Shown here: piece after piece, positions 7,835 through 10,560 of the stretch
Numbering within the stretch: position 1 is the first letter of the stretch
Layout of the letters: each line of letters opens with the position of its first letter
Origin: Paracoccaceae bacterium
Lineage (GTDB): Bacteria; Pseudomonadota; Alphaproteobacteria; Rhodobacterales; Rhodobacteraceae
Length of the DNA: 10,560 bases
Direction of reading: 5' to 3'
Assembly (NCBI GenBank): GCA_009920225.1
Contig: RGAJ01000038.1
Location: 1-10,560, forward strand
The notes under the pieces: generated by a model
Told to the model about the DNA's origin: nothing
Database searches by the model: none
What the model saw: the letters and a program-made list of their open reading frames with translations, nothing else
Translations under genes and position numbers: made by a program

Positions 7835-8736
7835 TATGAGAGATCTCCTAAGACACGTTGGGCCGCCAGTTGTGTCGCAACAAAAGCAACGCAGGCCAAG
7901 GCAGGGGGTACGATGGCCAACCATAGCCAATCTGCCCCTTGGAACCGCAAACCGGTTAAAATTGATGCGTTCGCAGTTTCGGCAGGTAAAAACAGAACCA
8001 CAACCGCACCCGCAACCACGCCGATCACAGCCCCAATAAAGGCGCGTGATGCAAAGCGACGCACAAAGGCTGCGACGATATACGCATCATTTGCCCCGAT
8101 CAAACGCAGCACGGTGATGACTTGGGCGTTCGCAGCAAGCGCCGCACGCGCCGCCAACATCACCATGGCCGCGCTTGTCATCGCGATAATGACAATGGCC
8201 AAGGCACCCAACCATGTCAAACGTTGCGCAGCTTGGACCAATGGCTTGCGCCAGCGCATGTGATCATCCAACACCGCACCGGGGGCCTCGGCAGACAGGC
8301 GCAACCGCAACCCTTGGGCGTCGAAACCATCGTCGGTTTGTGTGATCTCAATCAACCGTGGGATTGGCAAATTCGACAGTGGGATATCTGGACCAAACCA
8401 CGGTTCAAGCAGGGCTTGTTGCTCTTCTACTGTCAGGGCCTTGGCCGCATCAACACCCTGTGTCGTCGACAAAATGGCCAAGACGCGTTCCACTTGGATG
8501 TTCATCTGATCTGCGGGGGCGGAAATACGGATGGTGGCTGTTCCCTGAAGGGCATCTGCCCATCGATCCGACAGTCGGCTTGCAGCAAAAGAAAGCGCAA
8601 GCGCAAACACGATCAAAAATGCCATTGCCCCTGCTGTTAATGTGGTCAGCGTCGCCGTAAACCCCGTGGATGGCACAACGCGATCACGGTGACCATCCGC
8701 ACGCAAACCTTCGAAAAAAACCAACACAGCTTTCAT
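7834..8736 (-). CDS. ftsX: Cell division ABC transporter permease-like protein FtsX
   Basis: Integral inner-membrane partner of FtsE. In well-studied bacteria FtsEX does not transport but transmits ATP hydrolysis to periplasmic peptidoglycan hydrolases at the septum. The 300 residues give the four-helix FtsX layout: TM1 about 33-53, a periplasmic domain of roughly 115 residues, TM2 about 174-196, TM3 about 231-250 and TM4 about 270-290. The hallmark 'VLRLIGANDAYI' (209-220) sits in the loop between TM2 and TM3. The ATG at 8736 shares one base with the ftsE stop (TGATG); a GTG one codon upstream gives a 4-nt overlap, and AGGGG lies 7 nt before that GTG and 10 nt before the ATG, so the start is uncertain by one codon. 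The stop overlaps plsC by 1 nt. No FtsX-activated hydrolase or EnvC-like adaptor gene is in the window. Confidence 0.93.
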   Translation of the reverse strand: MKAVLVFFEGLRADGHRDRVVPSTGFTATLTTLTAGAMAFLIVFALALSFAASRLSDRWADALQGTATIRISAPADQMNIQVERVLAILSTTQGVDAAKALTVEEQQALLEPWFGPDIPLSNLPIPRLIEITQTDDGFDAQGLRLRLSAEAPGAVLDDHMRWRKPLVQAAQRLTWLGALAIVIIAMTSAAMVMLAARAALAANAQVITVLRLIGANDAYIVAAFVRRFASRAFIGAVIGVVAGAVVVLFLPAETANASILTGLRFQGADWLWLAIVPPALACVAFVATQLAAQRVLGDLS

Positions 8737-9413
8737 CACAAATTCGCCCCTGCCAATTGCAAGCGCCGATTTGAAATCCGCAAAACCCGCGCTTGCACTT
8801 GTGACTTCGCGGATCGAATAAGGCTAAGGTCATGGCTTGCGATCAAAACGGTTTTTCCCATTCTGTTCAGTTCAAGCAAAAGCTGTAACAAACGTTCGGA
8901 CATTTCCCAATCTACGTTGCCGGTCGGTTCGTCCGCCAAAATCACATCTGGTGACATGATGATTGCCCGCGCCAAAGCTGCGCGTTGCCGTTCGCCACCC
9001 GATAATTCGGGGGGAAATGCCTTTGCCCGCTTTGTAAGGCCGACCCACGCCAACAGCTCTTTGATATTCGCGTCCTCTGCCAATGTCTTGTTGCCAGACA
9101 CAGCCAAAGGCAACGCTATGTTATCCTGAACGCTCATATGATCGATGAATTGGCAATCTTGATGCACGACCCCGATGCGGCGGCGCATAACGGCAACATC
9201 GTCGCGCGACATGGATCGCACATCATTGCCAAAAATGCGGATCTGACCTACCGTCGGGACCAAAGCACCATAGCACAATTTTAAAAATGTGGTTTTCCCC
9301 GCACCCGATGGACCGGTCAAAAAATAGAATGCGCCCGAAGAAATCGAAAGGCTCATATCTGACAATAGTTCGCCGCCGCCATAACTGTAGGCGACATTTT
9401 CCAACTCAATCAC
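8736..9413 (-). CDS. ftsE: Cell division ATP-binding protein FtsE
   Basis: Cytoplasmic ABC ATPase that pairs with FtsX in the divisome. The 225 residues contain Walker A GPSGAGKT (34-41), Q-loop Q85, signature LSGGERQR (137-144), Walker B VILADEP (157-163) with catalytic E162 and D-loop NVD, and the switch H194 in ASHD. All ATPase residues are present. The start is GTG (9411-9413), giving MIELENVAYSY, the usual FtsE N-terminus; upstream only a weak GGA-type ribosome binding site is visible (GGATAACGACA before the GTG). It is the first gene of the minus-strand string, so its promoter should lie in the divergent gap at 9414-9569. LolD-type and other small ABC ATPases are similar, but the FtsX-type partner directly downstream settles the call. 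Confidence 0.95.
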   Translation of the reverse strand: MIELENVAYSYGGGELLSDMSLSISSGAFYFLTGPSGAGKTTFLKLCYGALVPTVGQIRIFGNDVRSMSRDDVAVMRRRIGVVHQDCQFIDHMSVQDNIALPLAVSGNKTLAEDANIKELLAWVGLTKRAKAFPPELSGGERQRAALARAIIMSPDVILADEPTGNVDWEMSERLLQLLLELNRMGKTVLIASHDLSLIRSAKSQVQARVLRISNRRLQLAGANL

Positions 9414-9569
9414 TGTCGTTATCCGCTTTCCGCCACTGCTTTGTTGTGCCGTAGCACCGCTTTATGTGCAAATGCCAGTATTTTCTGCAAATAGCACTTT
9501 CCTCGGGGCTTTGAAATTTCTAATGTGTGTCTACGGGAAAATATGGCAAATGCCAAGGATGGGGAATTT
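9414..9569. promoter_or_regulatory. Divergent promoter region between ftsE and the zinc-ribbon gene
   Basis: These 156 nt separate two genes reading away from each other, so both promoters should be here. The region is AT-richer than its surroundings. GCAAATGCCA occurs twice (9468-9477 and 9546-9555) and GCAAAT once more (9487-9492). The second full copy sits in TGGCAAATGCCA (9544-9555), which has 5-bp inverted arms, just before the zinc-ribbon ribosome binding site. GTGC-CGTA-GCAC (9446-9457) is another small inverted repeat. TCTAAT at 9519-9524 is a possible plus-strand -10, but no good -35 hexamer accompanies it. Confidence 0.45.
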
Positions 9570-10439
9570 ATGCGGCTCACGTGTCCAAACTGTACGGCCC
9601 AATACGAGGTGCCAGCGGATGTCATCCCTGCATCTGGTCGTGATGTACAGTGTTCAAATTGTTCGCATACTTGGTTTCAGCAGCCCTTTGATGATACGGT
9701 GTCGCCATCTGCGGCAGCAATGATTGATGAATTTGTGGTCGATGACAATGATGCTGCGCCTGACGCAGCCACGCAAAGTGATGCCGATGATTTCGAAACC
9801 GAACTTGATAAAGTCCTAGAGGACGAGCTTGCCCCGGATGACGGATCCGACGCAAGCCTAGGTCAAGCATCTATGCCCAACCGCCCCAAACGGCGTTTGG
9901 ACAGCAGCGTTGCATCGGTATTGCGCGAAGAAGCAGAACGCGAAAAACGCGCGCGCGCCGCCGATCCGGTCGAAACCCAAATTGATCTGGGGTTGGACAA
10001 CGCCCCCCAATCCGCGCCATCCACGACGCGCACGAAATCCGGCTATCTGGGTCCCGACCTAGGCGATCTTGACGACCTCTATCAAGAGGGCGGAAAGAAC
10101 CCAGAATTTCATCGTCGTGATCTGTTGCCCGATATAGAAGAAATCAATTCAACCTTGCGCAATGATCATGGTCAATCGGGGGCGAATCGGGACGCAAACG
10201 CGTCGGCACAACGTAAAAACAATTCACGCTCTGGATTTTTGTTTGCATTGATCGTTTTGGCGGTAGCGGTTTGGGTCTATCTCTATGCTGATCTGATTTC
10301 CGAGCATGTTCCAAGCGTGTCGGATGCATTGACCACATATGTGGAATGGGTCGACACGATGCGTGCGATGCTAAATCAATGGGCAAGCGCAGCCATGACA
10401 TGGTTAGAAGATCAAGCAAACGCAGCACGCGGATCATAA
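9570..10439 (+). CDS. Membrane-anchored zinc-ribbon (MJ0042-type) protein, function unknown
   Basis: A 289-residue protein with an N-terminal zinc ribbon of the MJ0042/zinc_ribbon_5 type: C5-x2-C8 and C28-x2-C31, followed by H-x-W (33-35). Residues about 41-100 are Asp/Glu-rich and probably disordered. A charged, helical 'SSVASVLREEAEREKRARA' follows (112-130), then a conserved-looking 'LLPDIEEINSTLR' (185-197), one predicted transmembrane helix (about 221-241) and a roughly 48-residue C-terminal tail. Basic residues before the helix (RKNNSR) place the zinc ribbon and acidic part in the cytoplasm and the tail in the periplasm. I start at MRLTCPNC, with AAGGATGGGG just upstream; an in-frame ATG 15 codons earlier (9525) adds residues outside the domain. 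Proteins of this layout occur across Rhodobacterales; no function is established to my knowledge. It reads divergently from ftsE, so a link with the cell envelope or division is possible but unproven. Confidence 0.9.
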   Translation: MRLTCPNCTAQYEVPADVIPASGRDVQCSNCSHTWFQQPFDDTVSPSAAAMIDEFVVDDNDAAPDAATQSDADDFETELDKVLEDELAPDDGSDASLGQASMPNRPKRRLDSSVASVLREEAEREKRARAADPVETQIDLGLDNAPQSAPSTTRTKSGYLGPDLGDLDDLYQEGGKNPEFHRRDLLPDIEEINSTLRNDHGQSGANRDANASAQRKNNSRSGFLFALIVLAVAVWVYLYADLISEHVPSVSDALTTYVEWVDTMRAMLNQWASAAMTWLEDQANAARGS

Positions 10440-10443
10440 ATCG

Positions 10444-10560
10444 TTAAAATAGCTCTAACAACCGTCTGAGGTAATTGAGCTCGGATTGCGGGCGATCAAC
10501 ATCGCCGGCACGTCGACGGATTTCGTTCAACACTTCTTCGGCTTGACGCGCGATGTCCTC
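10444..10560 (-). CDS. C-terminal end of a DUF4175/TIGR02302-like protein (cut by window)
   Basis: The last 38 codons and TAA stop (10444-10446) of a minus-strand gene that starts beyond the right edge. The fragment is helical and charged, with 'ILNEIRRRAGD'-like character (EVLNEIRRRAGD) and an 'ELNYLRRLLELF' end. This resembles the C-termini of large DUF4175 (TIGR02302) membrane proteins of alphaproteobacteria, as I remember them. Its stop is 4 nt from the zinc-ribbon stop, convergent, with no terminator between. The frame is open across all visible codons; the family call is tentative because the fragment is short. Confidence 0.6.
   Translation of the reverse strand, partial: EDIARQAEEVLNEIRRRAGDVDRPQSELNYLRRLLELF

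Noticed and set aside
1..10560. Defence system, mobile element, CRISPR array or tRNA
   Set aside because: No direct-repeat arrays, transposase or integrase frames, terminal inverted repeats or tRNA-like cloverleafs were seen; all large genes belong to housekeeping families in a consistent genomic style.

Overview
The window looks like chromosomal DNA from an alphaproteobacterium, most likely a Rhodobacterales (Roseobacter-group) member. This is inferred from protein sequence character and gene order: a ligase-associated helicase followed by pdeM, an fhs-folD pair, an ftsE-ftsX-plsC string, and a zinc-ribbon protein with the 'LPDIEEINSTLR'-type motif facing a DUF4175-like C-terminus. Base composition is moderate rather than GC-rich. 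No rRNA, tRNA, CRISPR array, insertion sequence, integrase or phage gene was seen. Coding density is very high and all recognisable genes are intact except the two cut by the window edges.

Layout. Positions 1-3037 (+ strand) carry a 5'-truncated Lhr-type, ligase-associated DEXH-box DNA helicase and the ligase-associated metallophosphoesterase pdeM, part of a known ATP-dependent-ligase repair cluster whose ligase would lie upstream, outside the window. A 14-codon reading frame with ATGA overlaps at both ends bridges these two genes. Positions 3038-3123 form a convergent gap with a perfect 13-bp-stem hairpin.

Positions 3124-5759 (- strand) hold fhs (formate-tetrahydrofolate ligase) followed by folD (methylene-THF dehydrogenase/cyclohydrolase), separated by a strong GC-rich hairpin. 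Together they convert formate to 10-formyl-, methenyl- and methylene-THF. The 149 nt upstream of fhs contain an imperfect inverted repeat that may be an operator.

Positions 5909-9413 (- strand) are one tightly packed string, transcribed in the order ftsE, ftsX, plsC, a pyridoxamine-phosphate-oxidase-like flavoprotein, and a MOSC-domain protein. Every junction overlaps: 1 nt at three of them (stop and start sharing a base) and 20 nt at the plsC/flavoprotein junction, which suggests one translationally coupled operon. It joins the FtsEX divisome ABC complex and phosphatidic-acid synthesis to two soluble proteins of unknown substrate.

Positions 9414-9569 are a divergent promoter region with repeated GCAAATGCCA words. 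Positions 9570-10439 (+ strand) encode a membrane-anchored zinc-ribbon protein. It converges, 4 nt apart at the stop codons, on the C-terminal end of a DUF4175/TIGR02302-like gene that runs off the right edge.

The window is mainly housekeeping. I see no convincing new defence or mobile system. The most interesting points are the coupled flavoprotein-MOSC pair inside the ftsEX-plsC string, the mini-ORF bridge, the two hairpins, the putative fhs operator and the uncharacterised zinc-ribbon membrane protein.
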